Assembly (NCBI GenBank): GCA_903927685.1
Contig: CAIYOB010001313.1
Coordinates: 1 to 25,223 of the forward strand
DNA: 25,223 nucleotides
From: an uncultured Planctomycetaceae bacterium
GTDB taxonomy: Bacteria > Planctomycetota > Planctomycetia > Pirellulales > Pirellulaceae
Reading direction: 5' to 3'
The notes under the pieces were generated by a model. The model was not told the origin of the DNA and did not search any database. It saw nothing but the letters and a program-made list of their open reading frames with translations. Positions 15,981 to 24,435 of this stretch are shown in pieces; position 1 is the first letter of the stretch; each line of letters opens with the position of its first letter. The position numbers and the translations under genes were made by a program.

Positions 15981-18287
15981 TCAGCCTTCCCGGCGGCAGA
16001 AGACGATCAGGTACGTACTGAAGCTGGGCGTTCGGACCCGCAGCGTTCCGGATGCCTGGTCGACGACCGCGGCATCGCTCGACAGATCGAGGGGCGATGC
16101 GCCGGCATCCTGCTCGGGCGTGGCCCAGTGGATCTGCAGCCCTCGGCCGCGCCAGTCGTCCGGCAGGCGGATGGTCGTTGTACACTCCGGCGCCGGGCGA
16201 ATGGTATCGGCCTGGACGTCGAGGTCGTAGTTGTTCAGATCGAGTGTCAGCAGCGGGCCGGCCGGATCGTCGCCGAGGTTCAGGTTAACTCCGACCGTGT
16301 CCGGCGCGTCCGTCTCGAGTCGCGGCGCGGCATCCGGCCACTGGAGCAACTCGGCCAAGCGTTTCGCCGCCGTACTGTCGCGCGCCTGCCGCCAGTAGGT
16401 CACGCCCGGCTTGTCGCTGACGATCCGGGCCCCCGGCAGGGACAGCGGTTCGAGCCGCGGCGCCAAGTAACGTTCCGGTCCGTAGCGTGTGCCGGTCTGG
16501 CCGGTCGCCACCAGCCGGCCGCCGCCCTCGACATAGCGACGCAACTCGGCCAGTTGGCCGTCGGTCAGGACCAGTACCGACGGCAAGACGACGATCGGGT
16601 AGGCGGCGAGCGTGTCGGCCGTCAGGTCTTCCTGCAAGACGACGGTCCATTGGCGATGCGTATCACCCAAGAACTCGCACCAGCCGCAATACTCGTCCAC
16701 AAACTTGTCCATCACCGGATTGAACACCGTACACGAGGCGATCTCGGACCACGCCGAGTGCACGATGGCGACATCGGCCAGGTAGCGGCGGTGGCTGAAC
16801 TGCGGCGCGAACCGGCGAATGAAACGATTCAAGACCCCGGCGCTGTGCGGTGTGCCGGGCGAGTAGCCGTCGAGATACCAGTGACCGAAGTCCAACAATC
16901 CGCGGTTGGCCAGGCAGTCGCACGCCAGAACCTTGTGCAGCTGCTCGTGGCCGGCACCGGAGTGATCCTTGGAAACGTACAGGCTGGGCCAGCAGAACGG
17001 CGCCGCGGACAGGGCCGCGCCCAGCCGCGTGACGTAGCCCACACGCCCTTCCGGCGGCAAGCCGAGCGGGCGCAGGCCCCACCAACCGTGCACGGTGCTC
17101 CACTCGAAGTGTGCAATGTCACAGGCCCCGTGCAGCAGCGTCCCGCCCAGCCCCAAGGGAATCGTGTTGCCGAACACGGCACAGTCCAGTCCTTCCTGCC
17201 GCGCGGCGGCTTTGCCAGCGGCATAGAACCCGCGATGATAGGCTTGGGCGGTTTCCACCTTGTGGACCAGGTAGCACAGCCAAAGCGGGTCTTCGCTCCA
17301 CTTCGGATTCAGACTGTGCCACCGCAGACCGCGGGACTCGAACGGCTTGTCCCGGATGTAGGCTTTCAGGTCGAACGTCGCCAGCTCGGCGATCCCCAAC
17401 TCCGCCCGTTCCGCGGGCGTGAAGTGCTCCTGCAGGTACTGGCGAAAGGTGTGCTCCGACCACAGGCCAAACGCGCAGGTGTCAGCGTGCCCGAGGTTCG
17501 CGTCTCCGAGATTATCGGCGTGAATCCCGTCCGGCCGGAGCTTGGCGATCAGACGTTCGATTTCGCGGCAGCAGTAGTCGCGGAGCTGCGGGTTGGCGAA
17601 ATCCACGTTCACCAGCCGGACGGTCTGCCAACCGGTCTTGCCCTGCGTGTCGGCCCGGCCGCTCTGTTTGCCGCTCAAGGCCGCCAGCCCGCTGCGTTGG
17701 GCCAGGTCGTCGGTGACGCCCGGGTTGCTGGACCAGTCGAACTGCCACTGCCCGTCCAGGCCGCGGCGCGTCAAGACGGCGTACAGCTCGTCCGCCGGTT
17801 GCCCGTCGGGTGTCGTGAACGGCGGCAGTCCGTACGTCTTGGCCGTCGGATAGGGCGCCCACGGTACGTCGCGCATGAAGGCCTCCAAGCCGATCCACCG
17901 CGCGGTGAGTGGTTCCTGCGTTTGCCACCAGGGCAGCGACCAGCCATTGTGCTGCAGGCGGCCGTCGGCCCCGAAGAAGCCGGCGTAGTCGCCCACCTCG
18001 CCGACGTCGTAGTACAGGATCCGCTTGACACCGGCCTGCTGCAGCGTCTGCCGACTGGCCTGCAACACGCCCGACTTGTCCTGCTCGTCGAGGAACCAGA
18101 AACCGTACCAGCCGAGCGTGCCGGAACCGCCCCGCGCCGCGCCGGGCTGAATTGTCTCCAAGTCCGTCCCGCGCTGGTCCAGCGTGGCCACCGGCGTGTA
18201 CGTCTCCCACCACGATTCGGCGGCGGCACTTGGGCCGGCTGGCAGCGTCCAAGTCGCCACGATCAACGCCAGTATCAAATGCCTCAT
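15981..18287 (-). CDS. Secreted glycoside-hydrolase-like protein with GH42-type C-terminal domain
   Basis: The 768-residue protein starts at ATG 18287, with GGAGA about 10 bases upstream; a frame to 18353 is open but lacks a signal. Residues 1-~22 are a signal peptide (LILALIVATWTLPAGPSAAA). The main part reads as a TIM-barrel-type hydrolase: GVKRILYYDVGEVGDYAGFF, RPDGIHADNLGDAN, and FEWSTVHGWWGLRP, with D and E residues that could be catalytic. A later segment (IVVLPSVLVLTDGQLAELRRYVEGGGRLVATGQTGT) matches the amidotransferase-like trimerisation domain of GH42 beta-galactosidases. The C-terminus is a small beta domain. The exact GH family and substrate are not clear. It is downstream of, and probably co-transcribed with, the SGNH hydrolase gene. 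Confidence 0.75.
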   Translation of the reverse strand: MRHLILALIVATWTLPAGPSAAAESWWETYTPVATLDQRGTDLETIQPGAARGGSGTLGWYGFWFLDEQDKSGVLQASRQTLQQAGVKRILYYDVGEVGDYAGFFGADGRLQHNGWSLPWWQTQEPLTARWIGLEAFMRDVPWAPYPTAKTYGLPPFTTPDGQPADELYAVLTRRGLDGQWQFDWSSNPGVTDDLAQRSGLAALSGKQSGRADTQGKTGWQTVRLVNVDFANPQLRDYCCREIERLIAKLRPDGIHADNLGDANLGHADTCAFGLWSEHTFRQYLQEHFTPAERAELGIAELATFDLKAYIRDKPFESRGLRWHSLNPKWSEDPLWLCYLVHKVETAQAYHRGFYAAGKAAARQEGLDCAVFGNTIPLGLGGTLLHGACDIAHFEWSTVHGWWGLRPLGLPPEGRVGYVTRLGAALSAAPFCWPSLYVSKDHSGAGHEQLHKVLACDCLANRGLLDFGHWYLDGYSPGTPHSAGVLNRFIRRFAPQFSHRRYLADVAIVHSAWSEIASCTVFNPVMDKFVDEYCGWCEFLGDTHRQWTVVLQEDLTADTLAAYPIVVLPSVLVLTDGQLAELRRYVEGGGRLVATGQTGTRYGPERYLAPRLEPLSLPGARIVSDKPGVTYWRQARDSTAAKRLAELLQWPDAAPRLETDAPDTVGVNLNLGDDPAGPLLTLDLNNYDLDVQADTIRPAPECTTTIRLPDDWRGRGLQIHWATPEQDAGASPLDLSSDAAVVDQASGTLRVRTPSFSTYLIVFCRREG

Positions 18288-18349
18288 CGTACGAAAGTCT
18301 CCATGCCGGGGGCTGTTCGGTCTCTGCAGGCCGGCCGCTCTGTACGGCT

Positions 18350-19039
18350 TCACTGCAGGTGTTTCCGCACGATCGCGGCCAGGATCTTGTAGCCCTCGTC
18401 ATTGAAGTGCAGGCGGTCGGCGACGAACAAGTCCTCCCGGGGCTTGCCATCGGCGCCCAGGGTCGCGTCCCAGGTGTCGATGTAATCCAGATTCTTGCCG
18501 GCTTCGATGTCTGCCTTGATCAACTCGTTGGCCTTCCTTTCCCGCTCGACGTTGGCCCAGCGTGACGGTGAGGCATTGATCGTCATATAGGCGATCCGCA
18601 CATCCGGCAATTCGGCTCGCACCCGCTCGACGAAGCTCCGGAAGTCGGCCGCCACCTGCTCAGGCGTCTTGCCGGCATGGATATCGTTGCCGCCGGCCCG
18701 CAGCACGATCAGTCGCGGCCGGCAGGGAATCACGATCCGGTCGGCATAGAAGACGCTGTCGGCGATCTGCGAGCCACCGAAGCCGCGGTTGATCACCGGT
18801 TGTTCGGGGAAATCCCGGGCCAGCGTTTTCCAGCGGACGATCGTCGACGAGCCGATGAACAGGATCGCGCCTTGGGGCGGCGGATTCGCCTGGTCCGCCG
18901 CCTCGAAAGCGGCGATCGCTTTTTGCCAACGCTCGGGGCCGGCTTGCTCGGCGGCCAGCAGTTGGCAGGTGATGACCAGACTCAGCAGGCTTAACATCGA
19001 AACGCGAATGCCCAAGGTACGGGAAACGCAAGTCGTCAT
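18350..19039 (-). CDS. Secreted SGNH/GDSL-type esterase
   Basis: The 229-residue protein starts at ATG 19039 behind GAAGGA. Residues ~1-30 form a signal peptide (SMLSLLSLVITCQLLAA), so the enzyme is exported. All SGNH blocks are visible: FIGSSTI with nucleophile S65, NRGFGGS with the glycine of block II, RAGGND with N118, and VADRLHF with D208 and H211. Such enzymes remove acetyl or other ester groups, often from polysaccharides. The glycoside-hydrolase-like gene follows 62 bases downstream, so together they suggest a carbohydrate-degrading unit, which is inference. Block I reads GSS rather than GDS, a common variant in this branch. Confidence 0.9.
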   Translation of the reverse strand: MTTCVSRTLGIRVSMLSLLSLVITCQLLAAEQAGPERWQKAIAAFEAADQANPPPQGAILFIGSSTIVRWKTLARDFPEQPVINRGFGGSQIADSVFYADRIVIPCRPRLIVLRAGGNDIHAGKTPEQVAADFRSFVERVRAELPDVRIAYMTINASPSRWANVERERKANELIKADIEAGKNLDYIDTWDATLGADGKPREDLFVADRLHFNDEGYKILAAIVRKHLQ

Positions 19040-19139
19040 CGTGGTGGTCCTTCTTCTGTGAACGCGGTTTGTCCGGGCGGTGGGAAGTGACTGCGCGGGA
19101 AGTCCAGTCTACTGCCCTGGACGGACAACTGCAACGAGC

Positions 19140-19213
19140 GGCAACACGCGACAGGCGGCAACACGCGACATGTCGGGCAACACGCGACACGCGACACGCG
19201 GCAACACGCAGCA
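19140..19213. repeat. Cluster of short direct repeats (GGCAACACGCGACA)
   Basis: The 14-base unit GGCAACACGCGACA occurs exactly at 19140-19153, 19157-19170 and 19176-19189, with a fourth diverged copy at 19200-19213. A related CGACACGCGACACGCG segment lies between copies three and four. Start-to-start distances are 17, 19 and 24 bases, so it is an irregular cluster and not a regular array. Confidence 0.75.
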
Positions 19214-19327
19214 TGATTGCCAGCGTACAATGGACACCGCCCCCTCGATCGCCTACCATGTGTTGCGGTCGGTGAGCACCGCGTCGGCCCGGCCAGCTAA
19301 GCATCGTCCGAGAAATGACTGTCAGAT

Positions 19328-19379
19328 TGTCGCCTTTCGCTCCGCGAAAGGACGTTCTTTCGCGGAGCGAAAGACGACA
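19328..19379. repeat. REP-like palindromic element
   Basis: The arms 19328-19350 and 19357-19379 are inverted repeats of 23 bases with one mismatch, around a 6-base loop GACGTT. Each arm is itself nearly palindromic (TTTCGCTCCGCGAAA and TTTCGCGGAGCGAAA), so a cruciform or double hairpin can also form. Dispersed palindromes of this kind are known as REP/BIME elements. Whether it is repeated elsewhere in the genome cannot be seen here; there is only one copy in the window. Confidence 0.75.
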
Positions 19380-19475
19380 CTCGTTTTTCGAGCGATGCTA
19401 AGGCCGGCACCGTGATTCGCGAGCGGGCATTGTCGGCACGCATCGGTCAGGATGTCCCACAAGGAGAATGCTTGC

Positions 19476-20984
19476 ATGAATCGGCGGACCTTCCTGAGCC
19501 TTGATCGGGCGTGGACGAGTTCCCGCGCCAATCACCAGCCGCCACGCGTTTTTCGCTTGGCGTTTGAACCGTTGGAAGATCGTCGGCTGCTGTCGCTGAC
19601 CACCTGGGCGATCGATCCATCGCAGAGTTACCTCAGTCTGGTGATTGCCGATCAGGTCGTCAATTACGACGGTACGGACATCACGATTCGCGTTCGCAAC
19701 CAAACCGGTGACAGCGGCCCGTGGAACGAAGGCAATTCTGCAGCCATTGCCGGAACCATCCGCACCAACTACATCGACGGCCACTCAATCGAGTTCTTGG
19801 CGGGGCAGGTGGACATCGTCGGCGTGGAATCGGGCGACTACCGTCCCAATCCCAGCGATTTTGATCCGGACGCCATCGATGCCGAGAACCCGTTGGGGCG
19901 ATTCATGGGCACTTCCAAGGCGCCAGCGGTTTTCGGGGGCCGCGTGCGCGCCTCGCTGGTCGTGATCTGGGAGGTCACGGTCGACGCGGGCTTCGTGTCC
20001 TTCGGGAACGTCACGTACGAGGTCGCCAGCGGTCGGTTGCCAGTTACCGGCAACCGTTTCGCCAGCAACCTACTCACCGTCGGCATCCGCAGTTCGGACC
20101 TGGGCATTGACGGAGTGAGCGTGGTTGTCATCGGGCAACCGGTCCCCGATGTGCTCACGACGCTCACCGATGTGACCATCACCAACGGCGCCCCCACGGG
20201 GACCATCGAGGACCTGGGCGGCCAGAATCGCCGGATGACCATCCCCTGTGCCTTGGAGTTGAGCGTTCCGATCGACGATGATCCGGCGCACGATCTGCGA
20301 GCTACGGCCACGGGACAGCTGGTGGCGACGGCGGTTGTCGACCTGCCCCCGGCCAACCTCTGGCACAACTATGCCAACCCCTGCGACGTGGACACTCTGA
20401 ACGGCGTCGTGCCGCTGGATGTCCTGGTCCTGATCAGCTACATCAACAACCATCCCGGCGATACTTCGTTGCCCGCGTCGCCGGCGGTGGGCCCGCCGTA
20501 TTACGACGTCGACGGCGACCGCCAGATTACGGCATTGGACGTGTTGGCAGTGGTCAACCACCTCAACCTGCACACGGCCGGCGACGGCGAAGCGAGCAGC
20601 ACTCCATGGGTCGCCGTGGTCGGAGCCGCTGCCGATCCGCAGGGCTCGTCCGAGTCGGCGAGTTCGGTCGAGGCGGGCCGCAGCATCACGGATCTCGGCT
20701 GGTGGCCGCAGCGGCACTCGCGTGGCGTGATCCCCGGCCAAAATGTCGCGGTCGGCCAACGGGCCGCGTCAGGCGACCGGGCCGACGGGGGCTTTGCTGC
20801 TGCCGACGCGATGGCCGTCGCTCGTCCGGTGGCTGATCCGCGGTTCTCGGCCCGGCCCGATGGCGACCGCAAGACGGCTCCCCGCCGGACGCCTGCTGAG
20901 GAATGCTGGCCGGTGGCGAGCACTTCCGAGCTGGATGCCGTCTTGACGGAGATCGCCGACGCCGTCGCTGCGGCAAGTTTCTGA
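19476..20984 (+). CDS. LEPR-motif surface protein with type I dockerin
   Basis: The 502-residue protein starts at ATG 19476, with AAGGAG 9 bases upstream; an ATG 24 bases earlier is less well placed. Residues ~25-40 hold FEPLEDRRLLS, the N-terminal motif of exported planctomycete surface proteins. Residues ~41-285 are beta-rich, beginning TTWAIDPSQSYLSL, with no recognised family. A type I dockerin lies at ~305-370: first loop DVDTLNGVVPLD, second loop DVDGDRQITALD, each followed by a helix. The second calcium loop is canonical; the first has Leu at position 5 where Asp or Asn is usual. A 130-residue Ala/Arg/Asp-rich tail follows. No cohesin partner is visible. Confidence 0.85.
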   Translation: MNRRTFLSLDRAWTSSRANHQPPRVFRLAFEPLEDRRLLSLTTWAIDPSQSYLSLVIADQVVNYDGTDITIRVRNQTGDSGPWNEGNSAAIAGTIRTNYIDGHSIEFLAGQVDIVGVESGDYRPNPSDFDPDAIDAENPLGRFMGTSKAPAVFGGRVRASLVVIWEVTVDAGFVSFGNVTYEVASGRLPVTGNRFASNLLTVGIRSSDLGIDGVSVVVIGQPVPDVLTTLTDVTITNGAPTGTIEDLGGQNRRMTIPCALELSVPIDDDPAHDLRATATGQLVATAVVDLPPANLWHNYANPCDVDTLNGVVPLDVLVLISYINNHPGDTSLPASPAVGPPYYDVDGDRQITALDVLAVVNHLNLHTAGDGEASSTPWVAVVGAAADPQGSSESASSVEAGRSITDLGWWPQRHSRGVIPGQNVAVGQRAASGDRADGGFAAADAMAVARPVADPRFSARPDGDRKTAPRRTPAEECWPVASTSELDAVLTEIADAVAAASF

Positions 20985-21150
20985 CCGCCCAAGACGCCGA
21001 CGGGGCTACCTCGCCGACGATGATGGCAACCTCACGGCCGGCATCCAGCGAAGCTTATTCCGGCCAAGCTTGAACGCACGTTCCCGCTATGGCATACTGC
21101 GAAGCTGGAGAAGTTGGGGCGTCGTTGGTCTGTCAGGAGTTGGAGGCAGT

Positions 21151-23178
21151 ATGCGGGTAGATCGCACGAGTCGTGTCATGGTCCTGGCCTGCGCGATGAT
21201 CGCCGGAGTGTGCACGACGACGGTGCTCGCGGCTGCGGAGCCAGCCTCCAAGTCAACCGCAGAGCCGACCACTTCGGCCGACTCACCGACTCGACAGCAG
21301 GCGGCAGGGGCGACGCAGCCAGAATCCGTGCTACCGACATACGAGAGTTTGCTTCAAGCGTTAGAGGACCCGCAAAACCGCGAAGCGGTGATTCCTCGCG
21401 GCTTGACTCGAGCCGCGGGCCTGTCAATCGAACAGCAGAAAGCCTTGCTCGGGAAGGCGTTGGCCAACGAGTCGTCGGCGGTCGGCCGGCAAGCGGCGGT
21501 CGAACTGCAGCGCCGGGGCTGGCTGGAACAGGTTGTCCGGGACCGCTTGCTGGAACAGGTGCAGAGCGGCAGTCCCGAAGTGCGGCGGGCGGCGATCGTC
21601 GCCCTGGAGCGAGTGTCGCTGCCACAGCCGCCGCCCGAGTACTGGCAGGCGCTGATCGAGGCGCTGGACGACGAGGAAGACGCGGTCAGCGAAGCGGCAG
21701 CGTGTCAACTGGGGGCCTTGGGCCCGGAGGCCGTGCCGCTCCTGCTGCGCGCCATGAACAGCGGTTCTCCGGGGGCTCAACAGCGCGCGGCGGCCCTGGT
21801 GGGCGAACTGGTCGGGTCAAGAAGCCGCGGGTTGCCGCCCGGGTTCGCGGCGATGTCGAAGAGCATCTCCGAAGTCGAGACGGCGGCGAAGCCGGCAGTC
21901 CGACCGGCGGCCGAGGCAGCGCCCCGGCCAAGCCCGAGGCTCGCCGTGCGGGGTAAGTATGAACGCCAGACGACCGACGGTCAGGTCGAACTGGTCAGGG
22001 TCTACTTCGGCTCCAACCGGGAAGCCTCGCAAGTGGTTCTGGCTCCGCTGTGGTCGCGGATCGCGCCCTTCCTGCTGCTGGCCGGCGCCCTGTTCGGTTA
22101 CACGGCGGACACCTTCCGCCGCTGGAGAGAGGTGCGGCGGGATGGCGAGCGGCCGGAGCGAGCCTTCGCGACGCTGCTGATCATCGGCATTCTGATGGTC
22201 ATGTGCTGGTCCGGGGTGGAGTTGAACCAGGCCGTGCAGGAGCGGTGGGCTCGGGGAGCCGGCCCCAAGTTCGGCCCGCTCCGCAATGCCGACGGTGCCG
22301 TCGCCTACGGCCACTGCGACGTCAGTTTGCGGGCGACCCAGGCGACCAGCGACCGGCAACCGCTGGCGTCGGGACCTGTCGACGAGGCTCAACACGTGGT
22401 GCTCCGCCGGACGGTGATGCTGGACGCGTTGGAGTTTTACGAGGCGGTCCGGCGCGAACTGGCCGGCCGGCCGGCCGACGCGCACGACTGCTTCGTCTTT
22501 GTCCACGGCTTCAACGTCAGTTTCGAGGATGCGGCTCGCCGCACCGCTCAGATCCACCACGACTTGCAGTTCCCCGGCGTCCCGCTGTTTTACAGCTGGC
22601 CGTCGCGCTGCGAACTGCGGGCTTACGCGGCCGACCGCAACGAAATCGAGGCCAGCAAGGAGCCCATGAAGCGGTTCCTGATTGGACTGGCGGATCAGCT
22701 TCAGGCCGGTCGCGTCCATATCATCGCCCACGGACTGGGCGCCGCCGCCGTGGCCCGGGCCCTGGCCGAAATCGAGCGCCGCGATGTGACCTTTAATCAG
22801 ATCGTGCTGGCCGCACCCGACATTGACGCCACCGCCTTTCGCGACCAGCTGGTGCCGAAGCTCGTCCGGCACGCGCGGCGGACAACGCTGTACTGTTCGC
22901 ACAGCGACTTGACGCTCCGCGTGGCCGAGGCCTTTGATGATCTCCCGCGGGCCGGGGATTCCATCGCTGGCGTGTTCGTGGCTCAGGGGGTGGACACGGT
23001 CGACGCCGCGGCCATCGACACCGACTTGCTGGGCCACTCCCGCTACGCAGACGCGGTGCGGCTGCTGGACGACGTGGCGCTGCTGCTGCTGGAGGACTTG
23101 CCGCCCGCTTCTCCCCAGCGGCATTTACAGCCGCGGTCCAGTGTTCAGCAGGCCGCATACTGGGCGCTGGACGACTAA
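21151..23178 (+). CDS. HEAT-repeat membrane protein with inactive-looking DUF900 hydrolase domain
   Basis: The 675-residue protein starts at ATG 21151, with GGAGG 4 bases upstream and a signal-like segment at residues 1-~30. Residues ~60-230 contain HEAT-like repeats (SPEVRRAAIVALERVSL, EDAVSEAAACQLGALGPEAV). At ~285 the DUF900 opening strand VRVYFGSNRE appears. Two membrane helices follow (WSRIAPFLLLAGALFG and TLLIIGILMVMCWSG), and then the hydrolase core resumes: FVFVHGFNVSFEDAARR, FYSWPS, IIAHGLGAAAVARAL, LAAPDID and LGHSRY. The nucleophile elbow, normally AHSMG, reads AHGLG, so the catalytic Ser is Gly528. Acid and His candidates remain. It is therefore probably a scaffold or binding protein. 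Confidence 0.8.
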   Translation: MRVDRTSRVMVLACAMIAGVCTTTVLAAAEPASKSTAEPTTSADSPTRQQAAGATQPESVLPTYESLLQALEDPQNREAVIPRGLTRAAGLSIEQQKALLGKALANESSAVGRQAAVELQRRGWLEQVVRDRLLEQVQSGSPEVRRAAIVALERVSLPQPPPEYWQALIEALDDEEDAVSEAAACQLGALGPEAVPLLLRAMNSGSPGAQQRAAALVGELVGSRSRGLPPGFAAMSKSISEVETAAKPAVRPAAEAAPRPSPRLAVRGKYERQTTDGQVELVRVYFGSNREASQVVLAPLWSRIAPFLLLAGALFGYTADTFRRWREVRRDGERPERAFATLLIIGILMVMCWSGVELNQAVQERWARGAGPKFGPLRNADGAVAYGHCDVSLRATQATSDRQPLASGPVDEAQHVVLRRTVMLDALEFYEAVRRELAGRPADAHDCFVFVHGFNVSFEDAARRTAQIHHDLQFPGVPLFYSWPSRCELRAYAADRNEIEASKEPMKRFLIGLADQLQAGRVHIIAHGLGAAAVARALAEIERRDVTFNQIVLAAPDIDATAFRDQLVPKLVRHARRTTLYCSHSDLTLRVAEAFDDLPRAGDSIAGVFVAQGVDTVDAAAIDTDLLGHSRYADAVRLLDDVALLLLEDLPPASPQRHLQPRSSVQQAAYWALDD

Positions 23179-24203
23179 AACTTGCCGCTGCGGACCTGGA
23201 AATGCGTCGGTCTGCCCAGGCTCTCGCCGCCGCGCTGGACCCAAGCGGCCGTCCAGCGGATCAGCGTTTCGGCGTCGACGCTGACGTCACCCAGCAGCCG
23301 GTGGCCCCGGGAACCGTTGTTCAGGTAAGCCGTCGAGCCTTCGCGACCCGTGTAACGCACGGGCTTGTTCAGCAGGCGTCCGAATTGTTCCGCCACATCG
23401 CGGACACGGAGGAACTCCGGGCCGGCGAGATTGACGACTCGAGGCGGACTGGCCACATGCGCCAGCGCGGCCAGTGACATCGCGTTCGCGTCGCCCTGCC
23501 AGATGACGTTGAACATCGGCGTCGACAGGTCCACCTCGCGTTCGGCCCAGACATCTTGGGCGATGTCGACCAGCACGCCGTAACGCATTTCCGTGGCATA
23601 GTTCAAACGCAACAGGGCTGCCGGAATCTGATCGCGGTCGCTGAAGTACTGGAACGTCCGCTCGCGGCCCAGCACCGTGATCGCGTACTCACCGATCGGC
23701 CCCGGTTCGTCGGTTTCCTGCGAGCCACCGCTGTCCAGCGCGACCAGCGGGTACACATTGCCGCTGGAGAACGCCACGATTCGGCTGTGACGATAGCGGC
23801 GACAGACGAGAGCCGGGGCATAGCAGTTCATGGCCCACGTCAGCGCCGGATTGCGGCTGGCCCCGAATTTCATCCCCGTCATGAAGATCACGTTCGCCGC
23901 GTCCGGCAACGCCGCGACCGAGTCTTCGTCCAGCAGGTCGCAGACCACGGTCTCGACACCCCATGCCTGCAGCCGAGCCGGCAGCGAACCGTCGGAGAAC
24001 CGCGACGCGGCCACGATGCGCCGCGGGATCCCGGCTTGTTGCGTCGCCCGGACCGCCATCCTCGCCAGGGTTGGCCCCATCTTGCCTCCGACTCCCAGAA
24101 TCAACAGGTCGCCCTCGAACGCCGCCAGGGCCTCGATCGCCGCCTGGCTGGGCTGACTGAGCATTTCCTCCAGTTGGTCGACGGAAGAGGGGGTCGGAAG
24201 CAT
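23175..24203 (-). CDS. NAD-dependent epimerase/dehydratase-like protein
   Basis: The 342-residue protein starts at ATG 24203, which has AGGAG 9 bases upstream. A longer form from 24221 has no such site and would itself contain that sequence. The Rossmann dinucleotide motif GVGGKMG is at residues 37-43, followed by DLLDEDSVAALPDAANVIFM. VAFSSGNVYPL fits the Ser of the catalytic triad, and GEYAITVLGRE holds Y173, but position +4 is Val where the usual YxxxK has Lys. A C-terminal substrate-binding region follows (VVNLAGPEFLRVRDVAEQFG). The substrate is probably a nucleotide sugar or a related compound. Its stop overlaps that of the convergent DUF900-like gene by 4 bases. Confidence 0.8.
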   Translation of the reverse strand: MLPTPSSVDQLEEMLSQPSQAAIEALAAFEGDLLILGVGGKMGPTLARMAVRATQQAGIPRRIVAASRFSDGSLPARLQAWGVETVVCDLLDEDSVAALPDAANVIFMTGMKFGASRNPALTWAMNCYAPALVCRRYRHSRIVAFSSGNVYPLVALDSGGSQETDEPGPIGEYAITVLGRERTFQYFSDRDQIPAALLRLNYATEMRYGVLVDIAQDVWAEREVDLSTPMFNVIWQGDANAMSLAALAHVASPPRVVNLAGPEFLRVRDVAEQFGRLLNKPVRYTGREGSTAYLNNGSRGHRLLGDVSVDAETLIRWTAAWVQRGGESLGRPTHFQVRSGKF

Positions 24204-24283
24204 CTTCGGGAACTCCTTCATTGGACGGTTGCACAGGCCGGAATCTTCGGTGACCGTGCTGCTGGGCTCCGGCAGACGCCGAA

Positions 24284-24289
24284 ATTATA
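24284..24289 (-). promoter_or_regulatory. Possible -10 box for the epimerase-like gene
   Basis: A perfect TATAAT is read on the minus strand about 80 bases upstream of the start at 24203. No good -35 hexamer lies 16-18 bases further upstream, so the call rests on the -10 match and position only. Confidence 0.35.
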
Positions 24290-24344
24290 GCTGCAATCCG
24301 GCGGCTTCGCGACGGGAAGCCGGTCATCTGACAGGGATCGGCGG

Positions 24345-24374
24345 TTGTACAACGGGCGGTGGTAAGTCTAAAAT
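24345..24374 (+). promoter_or_regulatory. Possible promoter for the phosphohexomutase gene
   Basis: TTGTAC (24345-24350) and TAAAAT (24369-24374) are 18 bases apart and lie about 60 bases upstream of ATG 24436. The -10 box matches five of six bases, and the -35 box matches only the leading TTG. Confidence 0.28.
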
Positions 24375-24435
24375 ACCTGGTTCAGTCCGTTGGTACCTCC
24401 AGACAATGTTAGCAAGACAGGCCAGAGATCGAATC

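Larger units (their letters stand above)
19040..19475. other. Divergent intergenic region with repeats
   Basis: This 436-base region lies between the SGNH gene (-) and the LEPR/dockerin gene (+) and must hold promoters for both. It contains a cluster of short direct repeats (19140-19213) and a long hairpin (19328-19379), described separately. On the minus strand TTGCAG and TAGACT are separated by 17 bases about 90 bases upstream of the SGNH start, a weak match to a sigma-70 promoter. The frames read through it in both directions come from the repeats and are not credible genes. Confidence 0.6.

Noticed and set aside
15843..18392. Plus-strand open frame of 849 codons
   Set aside because: It is antisense to the glycoside-hydrolase-like gene, rich in Arg/Gln/Pro as expected for a high-GC shadow frame, and has no recognisable domain.
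19140..19213. Possible CRISPR array
   Set aside because: Units are only 14 bases, spacers are 3-10 bases and irregular, and no cas gene is near.
21817..23124. Minus-strand open frame of 435 codons
   Set aside because: It is antisense to the DUF900-like gene, which has clear family motifs; this frame has none.
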